Positions 8,432 to 18,614 of a DNA stretch of 64,000 bases are shown piece after piece. The DNA comes from CAZXEU01 sp965207385. GTDB lineage: Bacteria > Bacteroidota > Rhodothermia > Rhodothermales > Bin80. The position numbers were made by a program, and so were the translations under genes. The stretch covers positions 930,001 through 994,000 of the forward strand of contig CBDBLZ010000021.1 of the NCBI GenBank assembly GCA_965207385.1, written 5' to 3'. Below the pieces are notes generated by a model. It was not told where the DNA came from. It made no database searches and saw only the letters and a list, made by a program, of their open reading frames with translations. Each line of letters starts with the position of its first letter. The stretch's first letter is position 1.

Positions 8432-11400
8432 ATGGACAAAGGCATAGAAACGCTGCTCAGCGAGCGGATCCTGGTGCTCGACGGAGCCATGGGCACCATG
8501 GTGCAGTCCAGAGGTCTCTCGGAAGGAGATTTTCGCGGTGAGCGACTGGCGGCGCACCGGATGCCCCTGAAGGGCAATATCGACATCCTGTGCCTCACCC
8601 GGCCCGGCGTTGTGCGCTCTGTGCACGAGGCCTATCTCGCCGCCGGCGCCGATATCATAACCACCAATACGTTTTCGGCCACCAGTGTCTCGCAGGCTGA
8701 CTACGGCACGGAGTCGCTGGCCTATGAAATCAACCGGGCCGCCGCGAAGGTGGCGTGCGCAGCCGCTTCAGCCTACCCGGCCTTCGTTGCCGGTTCGGTG
8801 GGGCCGCTCAACAAGTCGCTTTCTCTTGCGCCGGTAGCGGGTGACGCAAGCTCAAGGGCGATTACGTTTGGCGAAGCCGCAGCGGCCTATGCCGAGCAGG
8901 TGCGAGGACTCCTGGACGGCGGCGTGGATTTGCTGCTGGTAGAGACGGTCTTCGACACGCTCAATGCGAAGGCGGCGCTCTACGCCATTTCCAGGGAGTT
9001 TGATGCCCGGGGCCGCACGGCGCCGGTAATCGTTTCCGGAACCATTGCCGACCTAAGCGGCAGAACGCTTTCGGGCCAGACGCCGGAAGCGTTCTGGGTT
9101 TCCGTGGCCCATGCGCCCGCGCTTCTTGCCGTGGGCCTGAATTGCGCCCTGGGATCGCCGCAGATGCGACCGTACCTGCAGGAGCTTGCGCGGGTAGCCG
9201 ATACCGCGATCAGCCTCTATCCGAATGCCGGTCTGCCCAACGAGCTTGGCGCCTACGACGAATCCCCGGAATTCATGGCAGACCACGCGCGCGCGTATGC
9301 AGAGGAAGGCCTGATCAACATCATCGGGGGATGCTGCGGCACGACGCCGGACCATACCAGGGCGCTGTGCGAAGCGGTCCGGGACCTGCGGCCAAGAAGG
9401 TTGCCGGAGGTTGCCTGCACGCTCCGGCTCAGCGGGCTTGAGCCGCTCGTGTTCCGCGAGGACCTCAACTTTGTCAACATCGGAGAGCGAACCAATGTCG
9501 CGGGCTCTCGCCGCTTCGCCCGGTTGATAAAGGAGGGCGATTTCGAGGCGGCACTAGCCGTCGCGCGCGATCAGGTGGAAAACGGCGCCCAGATGGTGGA
9601 CGTGAACATGGACGAGGGAATGCTGGACGGCCCGGCTGCCATGTCCACCTTTCTGAGGCTCATTGCGTCCGAGCCGGATATCGCACGCGTTCCCATCGTC
9701 ATCGATTCGTCCCGGTGGAGCGTGCTTGAGGCGGGCCTGCAAAACGTGCAAGGCAAAGCCATCGTCAATTCGCTTTCCCTCAAGGAAGGCGAGGAGTCCT
9801 TCAGGGAGCAGGCCCGTGAGGCGCGCCGCTACGGAGCGGCCGTCATCATTATGGCCTTTGACGAGCGGGGCCAGGCGGATACCCTGGAACGGCGAATCGA
9901 GATCTGCCGCCGCGCTTACGCCATCCTTACCGAAGAGCTGATGTTTCCCAGGCAGGACATCATCTTCGATCCCAACATCTTTGCCGTGGCCACGGGCATC
10001 GCCGCCCACAATCGGTATGCACTGGATTTCATAGAGGCCACGCGCTGGATCAAGCAGCATCTTGCAGGAGCACGCGTCTCCGGCGGCGTAAGCAATATTT
10101 CGTTCTCGTTCAGGGGAAATAGCCGGGTGCGGGAAGCCATGCACACGGCATTCCTCTATCACGCCATGCGTGCAGGCATGGACATGGGCATTGTCAATGC
10201 GGGCCAGGTAGAGATATACGAGAACATCGAGCCGGATCTTCTGGCCGCTATTGAGGATGTGCTCTTTGACCGGCATCCGTCTGCCAGCGACCGGCTTCTT
10301 GCACTGGCGGATGCCCTCCACGGGACGCCCGGAGCCACGGAGACCAGACAGACTGCCTGGCGGGAGCTGCCGCTGGAAGAGCGCCTGCGGCATGCGCTCG
10401 TCAAGGGCATTGTCGAATACATCGAGGACGACGTGGAGGAGGCGCGCCGGATTTATGCCGCGCCGCTTGACATTATCGAAGGGCCGCTGATGGATGGCAT
10501 GAGCATCGTCGGCGATCTCTTTGGAGAAGGCAAGATGTTTCTGCCGCAGGTGGTTAAGAGCGCCCGCGTCATGAAGAAGGCGGTCGCGTACCTCATGCCG
10601 TACATCCTGGCGCAAAAGACCGCGACGCCAGTAGCCAAAAGGAAGATACTCCTGGCCACAGTGAAGGGCGATGTGCACGACATCGGCAAGAACATTGTGG
10701 GCGTCGTCCTGCAGTGCAACGGCTACGAGGTCCTTGACCTCGGCGTCATGGTGCCGGCGGATGTGATTATCCGTAAGGCACAGATGCATGATGTGGACGC
10801 GGTAGGGCTAAGCGGGCTCATTACGCCCTCTCTCGACGAGATGGTGCACGTGGCAGCAGAAATGGAGCGGGTAGGAATGACCATTCCCCTGCTGATCGGG
10901 GGGGCGACCACCTCCAGTCTCCACACCGCCGTCAAGGTCGCTCCCAAGTACAGCGGACCCGCCATACACGTCCTGGATGCCGCGCGCAGCGTTGCGGCGG
11001 CTAGTGCCCTTTTTTCCGCCACCCGGAAAGAGGCGTTCCTCCGCGAGAAGGAGGTTGCATACCGGGAGATTAGCGACCGGCACCTTCGCCGCCGGCAGCG
11101 CCGCGTATGCCTTCCGCTGGAAGATGCCCGGAGCAACTGCTTCCGCAGCGACTACGCGGCTCCTGTGCCCCGCCAGCTGGGCGTGACCGCATTCCGAAAC
11201 TACAGCCTGCAGGAAATCCGGCCATACATTGACTGGACGCCCTTCTTTGCCACGTGGGAGCTCAGGGGCAAGTATCCCGAAATCCTGGATTCTGCCGAGA
11301 AGGGCGAGGAGGCTCGCCGGCTGCTCCGGGATGCAAACGCGCTCCTCGACCGCATCGTGCACACCGGCGCGCTGATGGCCCACGGCGTTCTTGGCCTGTG

Positions 11401-12085
11401 GGCTGCGAACAGCGTCGGTGACGACATCGAGCTCTATGCCAGCCCGGACGCGGGTGAGCCTATCTGCAGGCTGTCCATGCTTCGGCAGCAGACACGGAAG
11501 TCACGCGGCCGGTTCAATCGTTCTCTGGCTGATTTCATCGCCCCCAGGCACTCGGGGCGACAGGACTATGTAGGCGCGTTTGCTGCGGGTGTGCATATGG
11601 GCTCCACGGACCTTGTCCGCATCTTCCGGGAGCAGCAGGATGATTACAATGCGATCATGACGACGGCGCTTGCCGACCGGCTGGCGGAGGCGTTTGTTGA
11701 AAGGCTGCATCAGCGCGTGCGTACGGAGTACTGGGCGTATGCCGGGAGCGAGCAACTGGCACCAGCTGAGCTGTTGGCCGAACGCTACCAGGGAATTCGC
11801 CCGGCGCCCGGGTATCCTGCCTGTCCCGACCACACAGAGAAGCGGACGCTGTGGAGGCTACTGCGTGCCGAGGAAACGGCCGGCATACGGCTTACGGAAA
11901 CGCTGGCCATGCAGCCGGCCGCCTCCGTTTGCGGTTTGTATATCGCGCATCCCGATGCGGACTACTTCGACGTAGGCCTTCTGGGACGGGACCAGATCGA
12001 AGACTACGCGGCGCGCAAGGGCTGTGCGGTCGAAGAAACGGAGTACTGGCTCGGACCGAGACTGAACTACGAGGCCGGCGAATGA
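8432..12085 (+). CDS. metH: Cobalamin-dependent methionine synthase
   Basis: Makes methionine by methylating homocysteine from 5-methyltetrahydrofolate through cobalamin. From the ATG at 8432 it has 1217 residues, close to E. coli MetH (1227). The homocysteine domain carries zinc ligands C238, C301 and C302 (GLNCALG and GGCCGTT). The pterin domain begins at NIGERTNVAGSR. The cobalamin domain has DVHDIGKN with the axial H749. The C-terminal activation domain has RPAPGYPACPDHTEK for S-adenosylmethionine binding. All four modules are intact. An upstream in-frame ATG at 8387 gives an unlikely 15-residue extension. I saw no cobalamin or SAM riboswitch in the 147-base divergent spacer. Confidence 0.97.
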   Translation: MDKGIETLLSERILVLDGAMGTMVQSRGLSEGDFRGERLAAHRMPLKGNIDILCLTRPGVVRSVHEAYLAAGADIITTNTFSATSVSQADYGTESLAYEINRAAAKVACAAASAYPAFVAGSVGPLNKSLSLAPVAGDASSRAITFGEAAAAYAEQVRGLLDGGVDLLLVETVFDTLNAKAALYAISREFDARGRTAPVIVSGTIADLSGRTLSGQTPEAFWVSVAHAPALLAVGLNCALGSPQMRPYLQELARVADTAISLYPNAGLPNELGAYDESPEFMADHARAYAEEGLINIIGGCCGTTPDHTRALCEAVRDLRPRRLPEVACTLRLSGLEPLVFREDLNFVNIGERTNVAGSRRFARLIKEGDFEAALAVARDQVENGAQMVDVNMDEGMLDGPAAMSTFLRLIASEPDIARVPIVIDSSRWSVLEAGLQNVQGKAIVNSLSLKEGEESFREQAREARRYGAAVIIMAFDERGQADTLERRIEICRRAYAILTEELMFPRQDIIFDPNIFAVATGIAAHNRYALDFIEATRWIKQHLAGARVSGGVSNISFSFRGNSRVREAMHTAFLYHAMRAGMDMGIVNAGQVEIYENIEPDLLAAIEDVLFDRHPSASDRLLALADALHGTPGATETRQTAWRELPLEERLRHALVKGIVEYIEDDVEEARRIYAAPLDIIEGPLMDGMSIVGDLFGEGKMFLPQVVKSARVMKKAVAYLMPYILAQKTATPVAKRKILLATVKGDVHDIGKNIVGVVLQCNGYEVLDLGVMVPADVIIRKAQMHDVDAVGLSGLITPSLDEMVHVAAEMERVGMTIPLLIGGATTSSLHTAVKVAPKYSGPAIHVLDAARSVAAASALFSATRKEAFLREKEVAYREISDRHLRRRQRRVCLPLEDARSNCFRSDYAAPVPRQLGVTAFRNYSLQEIRPYIDWTPFFATWELRGKYPEILDSAEKGEEARRLLRDANALLDRIVHTGALMAHGVLGLWAANSVGDDIELYASPDAGEPICRLSMLRQQTRKSRGRFNRSLADFIAPRHSGRQDYVGAFAAGVHMGSTDLVRIFREQQDDYNAIMTTALADRLAEAFVERLHQRVRTEYWAYAGSEQLAPAELLAERYQGIRPAPGYPACPDHTEKRTLWRLLRAEETAGIRLTETLAMQPAASVCGLYIAHPDADYFDVGLLGRDQIEDYAARKGCAVEETEYWLGPRLNYEAGE

Positions 12086-12374
12086 ACAAAGAACGGCGGG
12101 TGCGCATCAGGGCAGCAGTGGCGGCGCCGTGCCGCGCGCGGACAGATGTCAGATAACAGGCACGAGTAGCCGCTCGATGCTAGCAGTACCGGAGCGCCGG
12201 TTACCGGCCAGCCCGGCATCTCGGGCGAAATGCAAATGCCGCTGCGCTCTTATCGGGCATGCCATTTACTTTTCTGCGCCTGCTCTGCCGAGGAAGCGAG
12301 CCCGGAGGGAGGCCCCGCTCCTGCGGATCACTCGCGATGCTAAAAGGTTCGATGGGCGATCCGATTACCAGGCG

Positions 12375-12956
12375 ATGAACGATTTAATTGCGCTTAGATC
12401 AGTCCGCGAAGCAGACGTGGATTCCCTAAGGGGAGCCGGGGCTTCCACGGCTGCGAAGGTCGTTGCAATCGCGGCATTTGCGCTCCTAACCGCGCTTGGC
12501 GCGCAGGTTCGCATCTATCTGTGGGATGTCCCGATTACCCTGCAGACGGTCTTTGTGTACGGAAGCGGTCTCGTGCTCGGATCTCGCGGCGGATTTCTCT
12601 CCATGCTGCTCTACCTGGTGCTAGGATTCTTTTTGCCGGTCTACGCCGGCGACGGGTATGGACCGGCATATCTGGTCAGCGCAATGAGCGCGGGATACCT
12701 GTTCGGCATGCCGCTCTCGGCAGCGGTAATCGGGTGGCTTTCCCGAAACTGGAACAGCGCAACCGGCAGCATACTGTCGACGGCCTGCGGCTCTCTTGCC
12801 CTCTTTACTTGTGGCGTGATCTGGTACCACTACGCTGCCGGTCATGCAACCTGGCTTGAATCCATTGACAAGGGCTGGCTTCGCTTTGTTGCCTTTGACG
12901 CGGCAAAGATTCTCTTTGTAGGGCTGGCGTACAGCGGCTTGCGGCGTGTGTGGTAG
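12375..12956 (+). CDS. bioY: Biotin transporter BioY
   Basis: The substrate-binding membrane subunit (S component) of an ECF-type biotin transporter, 193 residues. After a short cytoplasmic N-terminus it shows LTALGAQVRIYLWDVPITLQ, the BioY signature around the first membrane segments, and GSRGGFLSMLLYLVLGFFLPVYAG. About six membrane helices follow. No bioM or bioN genes are adjacent, so it may act alone or share an energising module elsewhere. The start is the ATG at 12375; longer readings lack a plausible start. It follows metH after 289 bases and precedes the TPR gene by 33 bases. Confidence 0.9.
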   Translation: MNDLIALRSVREADVDSLRGAGASTAAKVVAIAAFALLTALGAQVRIYLWDVPITLQTVFVYGSGLVLGSRGGFLSMLLYLVLGFFLPVYAGDGYGPAYLVSAMSAGYLFGMPLSAAVIGWLSRNWNSATGSILSTACGSLALFTCGVIWYHYAAGHATWLESIDKGWLRFVAFDAAKILFVGLAYSGLRRVW

Positions 12957-12989
12957 ACCCCGCGCGCGCGTTAGACGCAGGCGCAAGGA

Positions 12990-14189
12990 ATGGGAGCAGT
13001 CATGAGCCTGGCCGGAGCGGGCGCGTTGCCGCGGATCCTGATTGCTTTTGGAGCCGCGCAGATTGCTATTGCGCCGGCATTTGGACAGGACAGCGTGCTT
13101 GATGAGCCCTTTGTCCGGAATCGGGCCAAGGAAGGGCTTGATCTGCTCTACGACATGCAGTTCGAAGAGGCTGCGTCTATTTTCAGTTCGATCGGCGAGC
13201 GCTATCCCGCACATCCGATAGGACCCCTTCTGGCGGCGCTGAACACGTGGTGGCAGATTCTGCTGGACTTTTCCAACACGGAGCACGATGAAGCATTCTA
13301 CGCTGCGATGACGGACGTCGTGGATCGGTGCTCGGAGATACTTGAGGAGGATCCAGGCGATTTCGACGCCATGTTTTTCAAGGGAGTCGCACTGGGGTTT
13401 CGCGGGCGCCTCCGATCCAACAGGCGGGACTGGCTGCGTGCTGCCGCAGACGGCAAGCGGGCCATGGACTTCGTACTGGAGGTGGCCCGGCAGAGGCCCG
13501 AAAGCCACGACTACGCCTTCGGCCAGGGCCTGTATCGCTATTATGCCGCGGTTATTCCGGATCGCTACCCTGTCGTGCGTCCGCTTCTGGCATTCTTGCC
13601 CAGGGGTGACCGCGTCGAGGGATTGGCTGCCCTGGAGAGGACGGCGACCTTCGGCCATTACTTCCGCTCGGAGGCGACCTACTTCCTGCTCCAGATCTAC
13701 TACCTGTACGAAAGCGACTACGCAAAGAGCCTGGAATATGTGGGGCGGCTTCGTGATGCACATCCCGGCAATTCCTTCTTTCACACGCTGGAGGGACGCA
13801 TCCATGCCCGCTGGGGGGACTGGGCCAGGTCCGAAGCAATCTTTGACGACGTGCTGGACCTGTTCAAGAGTGGAGCTGCGGGATACACGCCGGCCATGGC
13901 GGAGCAAGCCCTGTATTACATGGCCCGCAGCCACATGGAGGACGGCAGGTACGCGGAGGCCCTGACGCTTCTCCTGCAACTGGAAGCGCTCTCCGCGCGG
14001 CTGCCCCAGGACACGTATTTCAAGGTCATGGGCCGCCTGTATCAGGGTATGGCATATGACGCGACCGGACGCCGCAGTCTCGCAGAGAATCGCTACGAAC
14101 AGGTGCTTGCCATGCAGGAGTGGGGATCATCCCAGCGCCAGGCGCGGCGCTTTCTTCGAACGCCGTTCGACCCCCGGACGGGCAATTAG
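12990..14189 (+). CDS. Secreted tetratricopeptide-like protein
   Basis: A protein of 399 residues with a signal peptide (about 1-34, cleavage after FGQ) and repeating helical pairs typical of TPR or Sel1-like solenoids, for example EGLDLLYDMQFEEAASIFSS and MARSHMEDGRYAEALTLLLQ. It is predicted to be periplasmic or outer-membrane associated and may scaffold other proteins; no specific function is recognisable. Two ATG codons compete, 12990 and 13002. The second has a GGGAG motif five bases upstream. It lies between bioY and the S9 peptidase on the same strand, with no clear functional tie. Confidence 0.75.
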   Translation: MGAVMSLAGAGALPRILIAFGAAQIAIAPAFGQDSVLDEPFVRNRAKEGLDLLYDMQFEEAASIFSSIGERYPAHPIGPLLAALNTWWQILLDFSNTEHDEAFYAAMTDVVDRCSEILEEDPGDFDAMFFKGVALGFRGRLRSNRRDWLRAAADGKRAMDFVLEVARQRPESHDYAFGQGLYRYYAAVIPDRYPVVRPLLAFLPRGDRVEGLAALERTATFGHYFRSEATYFLLQIYYLYESDYAKSLEYVGRLRDAHPGNSFFHTLEGRIHARWGDWARSEAIFDDVLDLFKSGAAGYTPAMAEQALYYMARSHMEDGRYAEALTLLLQLEALSARLPQDTYFKVMGRLYQGMAYDATGRRSLAENRYEQVLAMQEWGSSQRQARRFLRTPFDPRTGN

Positions 14190-14271
14190 AGCTGGGCCCC
14201 GCGCATCCGGCATGGACTTCTTTGATGGCCGTATTTCTCTATAGATTAGCTCACGCAAAACCATTCCATCG

Positions 14272-16557
14272 ATGCCAAGACAATACCTGGGCAAGTTTCT
14301 GCTGCTCCTGGGCCTGTTTCTCGCCGGCACGGCACATGCACAGGGCACGGATCCCATAACCGTGAGTGACCTGCTGCAAATCCGGCAGCTGAGCGATGTC
14401 ACCGCATCGCCGGATGGCAGATTTGTAGCCTATGCGGTACGCTCTGTCGTGGAGGATGAAGAGGACGAGCTGCGCTACCGTTCCCAGATCTGGATCGTTG
14501 CGGCCCACGTTGCGGAAAAGCCGCGTCAGGTGACCTTCCACGAGGATGGTGCAAGCTCGCCTGCCTGGCATCCGGATGGCGATCGGCTGGCTTTCGTGCG
14601 CCAAATCGACGGCACGCCGCAGATCTTTGAGATCTCCATATACGGAGGCGAGGCCCGGCAGCTTACACGGTTCGCGCATGGCGCGTCCTCACCACAGTGG
14701 GCCCCGACGGGCGAGCGGCTGCTTTTCTCTACAACGCTTACAACCAGCGAACTGGATTCGCTTGCCGGGATGGCACCATCCTGGTCAGATGAGCGGCCGG
14801 GGCGGAGCAGGGGAGATGTTCGCGGTCAGAATCCGAATCCCGACGGCACGCTGGGTCAAGTTAGGGCATGGCTCGCCGAGAACGAGGACGAGTCCAATCC
14901 GCGCGTCTTCACGCGCCTCAACCTGCAAGGGGAACTGGCGCTGGAGCCGGAGCCGAAGTTCCAGCACTACTTCAGCCTGGAAATCGAACAGGGAGAGACG
15001 CGCCTCGTGACGAGGCGGCATTACGGCTTCAGCGGAGCGGAATGGCTGCCGGACGGCAACCAGATCCTGGTCAGCGGGTACCCGGAAGAAGCCGATCATC
15101 CCGATCGTGAACGTGACAGGGATTTATTCCTGGTCGACGTTGCAGACGGCCGCATGCAGCGCTTGCTGAACATAGAACAGTTCAGCCTCAGCAGCCCCAC
15201 GCTTTCTCCTGACGGCAACCATGTCTCCTTCCTGGCCAGGGACCTCGACGATCCGGGCTATGCCCAGTCCGAGCTGGGAGTCTTTGCGTTGGATGGTCGC
15301 AGTCCGCCCGAATTCCTGACCACGGGATTTGACCGGAATGTCGGCAGCGCGAGGTGGTCCTCGGACAACTGGTTCCTGTATTTCACGGCGCCCTCGAATG
15401 GAGGCTTTCCGCTCTTCAGGCTTGCGGTCAACGAGGGCAAGGTCGCGGTCAGCAATGAGCCCCAGGCGCTGGACGAGGAGGCGCCGGACAGTCTGGCGGC
15501 CGATAGCCTGGCGGCTGACAGTCTGGCAGCGCTAGCGCGAGATTTCTACCTGGCCGGCGAAGTAGTTCGGAGGGGGCTGCAGGTCGAGCGGCTAACGGGT
15601 CTTGACCAGGGCATTCGCAGCTTTGACCTGACGAGGGCCACGGCGTATTTCGTGCTGACGGAAGTGACTAATCCGTTTGAGCTGTACGCGTCCACCATGG
15701 ATTTTGGCAGACTCAGCCCGATAAGTGATCACAATACCAGCTGGCTACGCTCAAAGCGCATCAGCATACCGGTATCCTTTGGGGTAGAGCGGGATGACTA
15801 CACCATCCCGTATTGGGTCATGAGCCCCACGTTTCATGAGCCAGGCCGCCGATATCCCGTGATGCTCGAAATCCACGGCGGACCGGCCGCCATGTGGGGC
15901 CCCGGCGAGGCCACGATGTGGCATGAGTTCCAAGTCATGGCTGCGAAGGGGTACGCCATTGTATTCAGCAATCCTCGCGGTTCGGGAGGCTACGGAAATG
16001 CGTACCGACGGGCCAATTACCAGGACTGGGGCGACGGACCGGCCTCGGATGTCCTGGCGGTCCTCGACGACGCCATGCGGCGGCAGCGCTGGATTGATCC
16101 GGGGCGGCAGGTTGTCACCGGGGGCTCTTACGCCGGGTACCTCACGGCCTGGATCGTTTCACAGGACTCGCGCTTCAGGGCGGCGGTTGCCCAGCGCGGG
16201 GTGTACGATCTGGACACCTTTTTTGGAGAGGGCAATGCGTGGCGCCTGATCCCGTCGCATTTTGGGGGATATCCCTGGGAGCAGGAACGCGTGCTCAGCT
16301 ACAACTCTCCGCTCACGCACGTGGACCAGATACGGACGCCGCTCCTGATCATGCATGCGGACAATGATCTCAGAACTGGCGTGATTCAGAGTGAGGTACT
16401 CTACAGGAGCCTCAAGGTCCTGGGTCGCCCGGTGGAGTACGTCCGTTATCCCGATGCCGGACATGATCTTTCGCGATCCGGTCATCCGAAACAGCGCATG
16501 GACAGGCTGCTGCGCATTTACGAGTTCATGGAGCGCTACGTGGGGCAGGGCCGGTAG
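14272..16557 (+). CDS. S9-family prolyl-oligopeptidase-type serine peptidase, secreted
   Basis: A secreted dipeptidyl-peptidase or acylaminoacyl-peptidase-like enzyme of 761 residues. A signal peptide (about 1-23, ending AHAQ) is followed by a WD40-like beta-propeller (TASPDGRFVAYAV, SSPAWHPDGDRLAF, SPTLSPDGNHVSFLA) that filters substrates. The C-terminal alpha/beta hydrolase carries the catalytic triad S619 (GGSYAGYL), D699 (HADND) and H731 (DAGHD). Between the two lies a low-complexity linker with three copies of DSLAA (15487-15531). It starts at an ATG, and the CPBP protease gene follows five bases downstream. Confidence 0.93.
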   Translation: MPRQYLGKFLLLLGLFLAGTAHAQGTDPITVSDLLQIRQLSDVTASPDGRFVAYAVRSVVEDEEDELRYRSQIWIVAAHVAEKPRQVTFHEDGASSPAWHPDGDRLAFVRQIDGTPQIFEISIYGGEARQLTRFAHGASSPQWAPTGERLLFSTTLTTSELDSLAGMAPSWSDERPGRSRGDVRGQNPNPDGTLGQVRAWLAENEDESNPRVFTRLNLQGELALEPEPKFQHYFSLEIEQGETRLVTRRHYGFSGAEWLPDGNQILVSGYPEEADHPDRERDRDLFLVDVADGRMQRLLNIEQFSLSSPTLSPDGNHVSFLARDLDDPGYAQSELGVFALDGRSPPEFLTTGFDRNVGSARWSSDNWFLYFTAPSNGGFPLFRLAVNEGKVAVSNEPQALDEEAPDSLAADSLAADSLAALARDFYLAGEVVRRGLQVERLTGLDQGIRSFDLTRATAYFVLTEVTNPFELYASTMDFGRLSPISDHNTSWLRSKRISIPVSFGVERDDYTIPYWVMSPTFHEPGRRYPVMLEIHGGPAAMWGPGEATMWHEFQVMAAKGYAIVFSNPRGSGGYGNAYRRANYQDWGDGPASDVLAVLDDAMRRQRWIDPGRQVVTGGSYAGYLTAWIVSQDSRFRAAVAQRGVYDLDTFFGEGNAWRLIPSHFGGYPWEQERVLSYNSPLTHVDQIRTPLLIMHADNDLRTGVIQSEVLYRSLKVLGRPVEYVRYPDAGHDLSRSGHPKQRMDRLLRIYEFMERYVGQGR
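15487..15531 (+). repeat. Three tandem 15-base units encoding DSLAA
   Basis: Three imperfect 15-base units, each encoding Asp-Ser-Leu-Ala-Ala, lie inside the S9 peptidase gene between the propeller and hydrolase parts. The frame is kept, so copy-number change would only lengthen a surface linker. Confidence 0.75.
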
Positions 16558-16562
16558 CGCAC

Positions 16563-17321
16563 GTGAAACACCGGCTTCGCCAGGAAACTGCCAGACTTGC
16601 CGGGGCCATAAGGGCGCTGGACGCCCAGACGGCCACGGTGCTGGTCCTGTACGTGGTATTCATCATCGTACAGTTCAAGCTCGGCAGTCGGCGGTTCTTT
16701 CTTGAGCGCATCGGCGACGGAGATCTTAATTCCTGGGCATGGTGGTTCGGGGCGCAGGCCGTCACGGGATTCGTTTTGCCCGTATTTGTGCTGCACCGGG
16801 TCTTTGGTCGGTCCCTGGGGGCCATCGGGCTCGGCGTCGGAGACTGGAAATTCGCCGCCGTTGTTGTGGCGCTGTACTTGCCCCTCGTCATGGCGGGCAC
16901 CTGGGTGCTTTCCAGTGACGCCGCGTTTCAGGCCAGCTACCCGCACTATCGCGGCGCGACCCGAAGCTGGACCCTGTTCGCCTGCTACCACGCGCTCTTC
17001 CTGCTCTACTGGATAGGGTGGGAATATCTCTGGCGCGGCTTTATGCTGTTCGGCACGGCGCATACGCTGGGCGCGTACGCCATCCTGATTCAGGCCATAC
17101 CGTTCGCACTGCTGCACCTGCAGAAGCCCATTCCTGAGCTTGCGCTATCGGTAGTAGGCGGCATCGCGCTTGGAGCGGTGTGCTGGCGTAGCAGATCCTT
17201 CTGGGTCGCCGTACCCCTTCACGCGCTGCAAATGCTCTTTTTGGATTTCTGGTGCACGCTCCGCATTCGGGCTGGAGTATCGGGAATCGGGCCTGCCGCC
17301 GTGTGGGAGCTGCTCAGGTAG
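16563..17321 (+). CDS. CPBP-family intramembrane metalloprotease (CAAX-protease/Abi type)
   Basis: An integral membrane protein of 252 residues with about seven to eight helices. The CPBP motifs are recognisable but drifted: motif 1 is EYLWRGFML (usually EExxxR), motif 2 is FALLHLQKP (FxxxH), and motif 3 is PLHALQMLFLD. The first glutamate pair is reduced to E-Y, so activity is uncertain. Family members process prenylated proteins or bacteriocins, or act in immunity; the role here is unknown. It starts at a GTG at 16563, five bases after the S9 peptidase stop, which suggests coupling. Confidence 0.75.
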   Translation: MKHRLRQETARLAGAIRALDAQTATVLVLYVVFIIVQFKLGSRRFFLERIGDGDLNSWAWWFGAQAVTGFVLPVFVLHRVFGRSLGAIGLGVGDWKFAAVVVALYLPLVMAGTWVLSSDAAFQASYPHYRGATRSWTLFACYHALFLLYWIGWEYLWRGFMLFGTAHTLGAYAILIQAIPFALLHLQKPIPELALSVVGGIALGAVCWRSRSFWVAVPLHALQMLFLDFWCTLRIRAGVSGIGPAAVWELLR

Positions 17322-17387
17322 CCAGAGCGCCCCACCGGCGCATAGTACTCATTCGCGGCCCAGATTTCGGCATTCCCGAACGCGCGG

Positions 17388-18614
17388 TCATCCCGAACTC
17401 GATGTCGACGCACCGCTTGCGGTCAGCGGATACACTGCTACGAAGGGTGCATCGAATTCGTCATGCTGAAGCAGGAGCACCCAGTCGGTACCGGCATCCA
17501 TCAGGACTGCACCTGTCGGAATAGTGAGACGGCGAATCCAGGTGCCATCGGAGTCCAGGACGTGCAATTCCTGATCCGGCGCTCGCCATTCGTACGTCGT
17601 TACCCACAAGCTGCCGTCAGGCAACGAAAGAAGCCCTTCGTACGCGGGAAATCGATCCGGCAACCCTTGCTGGATGTCCGGCCAACGGTCTTGCTCGAAG
17701 CTCTGGCGCTCCTCGGGTGAAGCGTAATCGGCAAGCCTGGCCTCTAGGTATCTGCGTGCGTGGCCGCGCGTGACACTCAGGTTCGGTCCGCTCCAGCGGG
17801 CGACGCGTTGAACGCGCCCGGTCCAGTCCACCTGTTGGAGTTCATAGTTGTCAGCCGACCCGAACCATACCCCCGTGGGTGCGACTGCGAATACCATTTC
17901 TCGGCCCCATGTCTTAGGACTGTCTCCCCTCCCATAGAACGTTCGTTCGCCTCCTGGAATTCCCGAGCGCAGGGTGGCTATGCCGTCACTCCGCTGCCAG
18001 TTAAGCGACATCGTCCATCTATAACTTTCCCCCTCGGCCACGTTCAGGTCTTCCCACACTGAGGCAAAATCCGGCCAGGGAGCAAATACAAGCTCGCCGC
18101 CAGACGTACAGGCAGGGTCACCGTACGGATGCACGCCAAGCGCACCGACCGACCGCATGTCGGCTATGCTGCCGTCCGCGCTTAGTTCGGTAATTCGCTC
18201 AAGAGCCCAATCGAACACCGTGATCACTGATTGCGGACAATTCCGAAGCAACGTGAGTCCCTTATACTCCCCCGGACCCTCGCCCTCCTGTCCGCTTGTC
18301 CACAAATGGAATCCGTTATCGTCGTACATCCGCACTTCGTAGCTCTGCTCATCCGCCACGACAACGCTGCCGTCCGCCAGCCGAATGGCGCCCGTGATTT
18401 CACCAAAGAGATATTCCGGCGGACCGTCATACATGCCTATCCGCAGCAGCGGTTCATCTGCCAGGACCAGGTCTGGCTCGCGAGGAGCTTGGCTCTCAGC
18501 CACCGTCTGAAAGGCAAGCGTCGTAGCAGGCATGGCCAAAAGAACAGCCAACAGCAATGTGCCCCACTTGCCGAATGCCCAGACTTGGAAGCTGGAGGCA
18601 GCTTTCGGGCTCAT
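17388..18614 (-). CDS. 6-bladed beta-propeller protein, exported (paralogue A)
   Basis: One of seven propeller proteins in this window. From the ATG at 18614 it has 408 residues with an export signal (hydrophobic LLLAVLLAMPATTLAF). The shared family motif appears as GQEGEGPGEY, the blade-closing turn that gives GxGPGEF in the paralogues. Blades recur with patterns such as IRLADGSVVVADEQ and LLSLPDGSLWVTT. Function is unknown; such proteins are usually periplasmic or surface-exposed and may bind sugars or partner proteins. In-frame ATGs further upstream would lengthen the n-region implausibly. The gene converges on the CPBP gene and diverges from paralogue B across a 333-base spacer. Confidence 0.75.
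   Translation of the reverse strand: MSPKAASSFQVWAFGKWGTLLLAVLLAMPATTLAFQTVAESQAPREPDLVLADEPLLRIGMYDGPPEYLFGEITGAIRLADGSVVVADEQSYEVRMYDDNGFHLWTSGQEGEGPGEYKGLTLLRNCPQSVITVFDWALERITELSADGSIADMRSVGALGVHPYGDPACTSGGELVFAPWPDFASVWEDLNVAEGESYRWTMSLNWQRSDGIATLRSGIPGGERTFYGRGDSPKTWGREMVFAVAPTGVWFGSADNYELQQVDWTGRVQRVARWSGPNLSVTRGHARRYLEARLADYASPEERQSFEQDRWPDIQQGLPDRFPAYEGLLSLPDGSLWVTTYEWRAPDQELHVLDSDGTWIRRLTIPTGAVLMDAGTDWVLLLQHDEFDAPFVAVYPLTASGASTSSSG

Noticed and set aside
9554..10789. Open minus-strand frame of 411 codons inside metH
   Set aside because: metH is intact with all cofactor motifs in the other strand; this frame matches nothing and is a shadow.
12621..13979. Open minus-strand frame of 452 codons opposite bioY and the TPR gene
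   Set aside because: No recognisable domain; both plus-strand genes have signal or membrane patterns and sensible starts.
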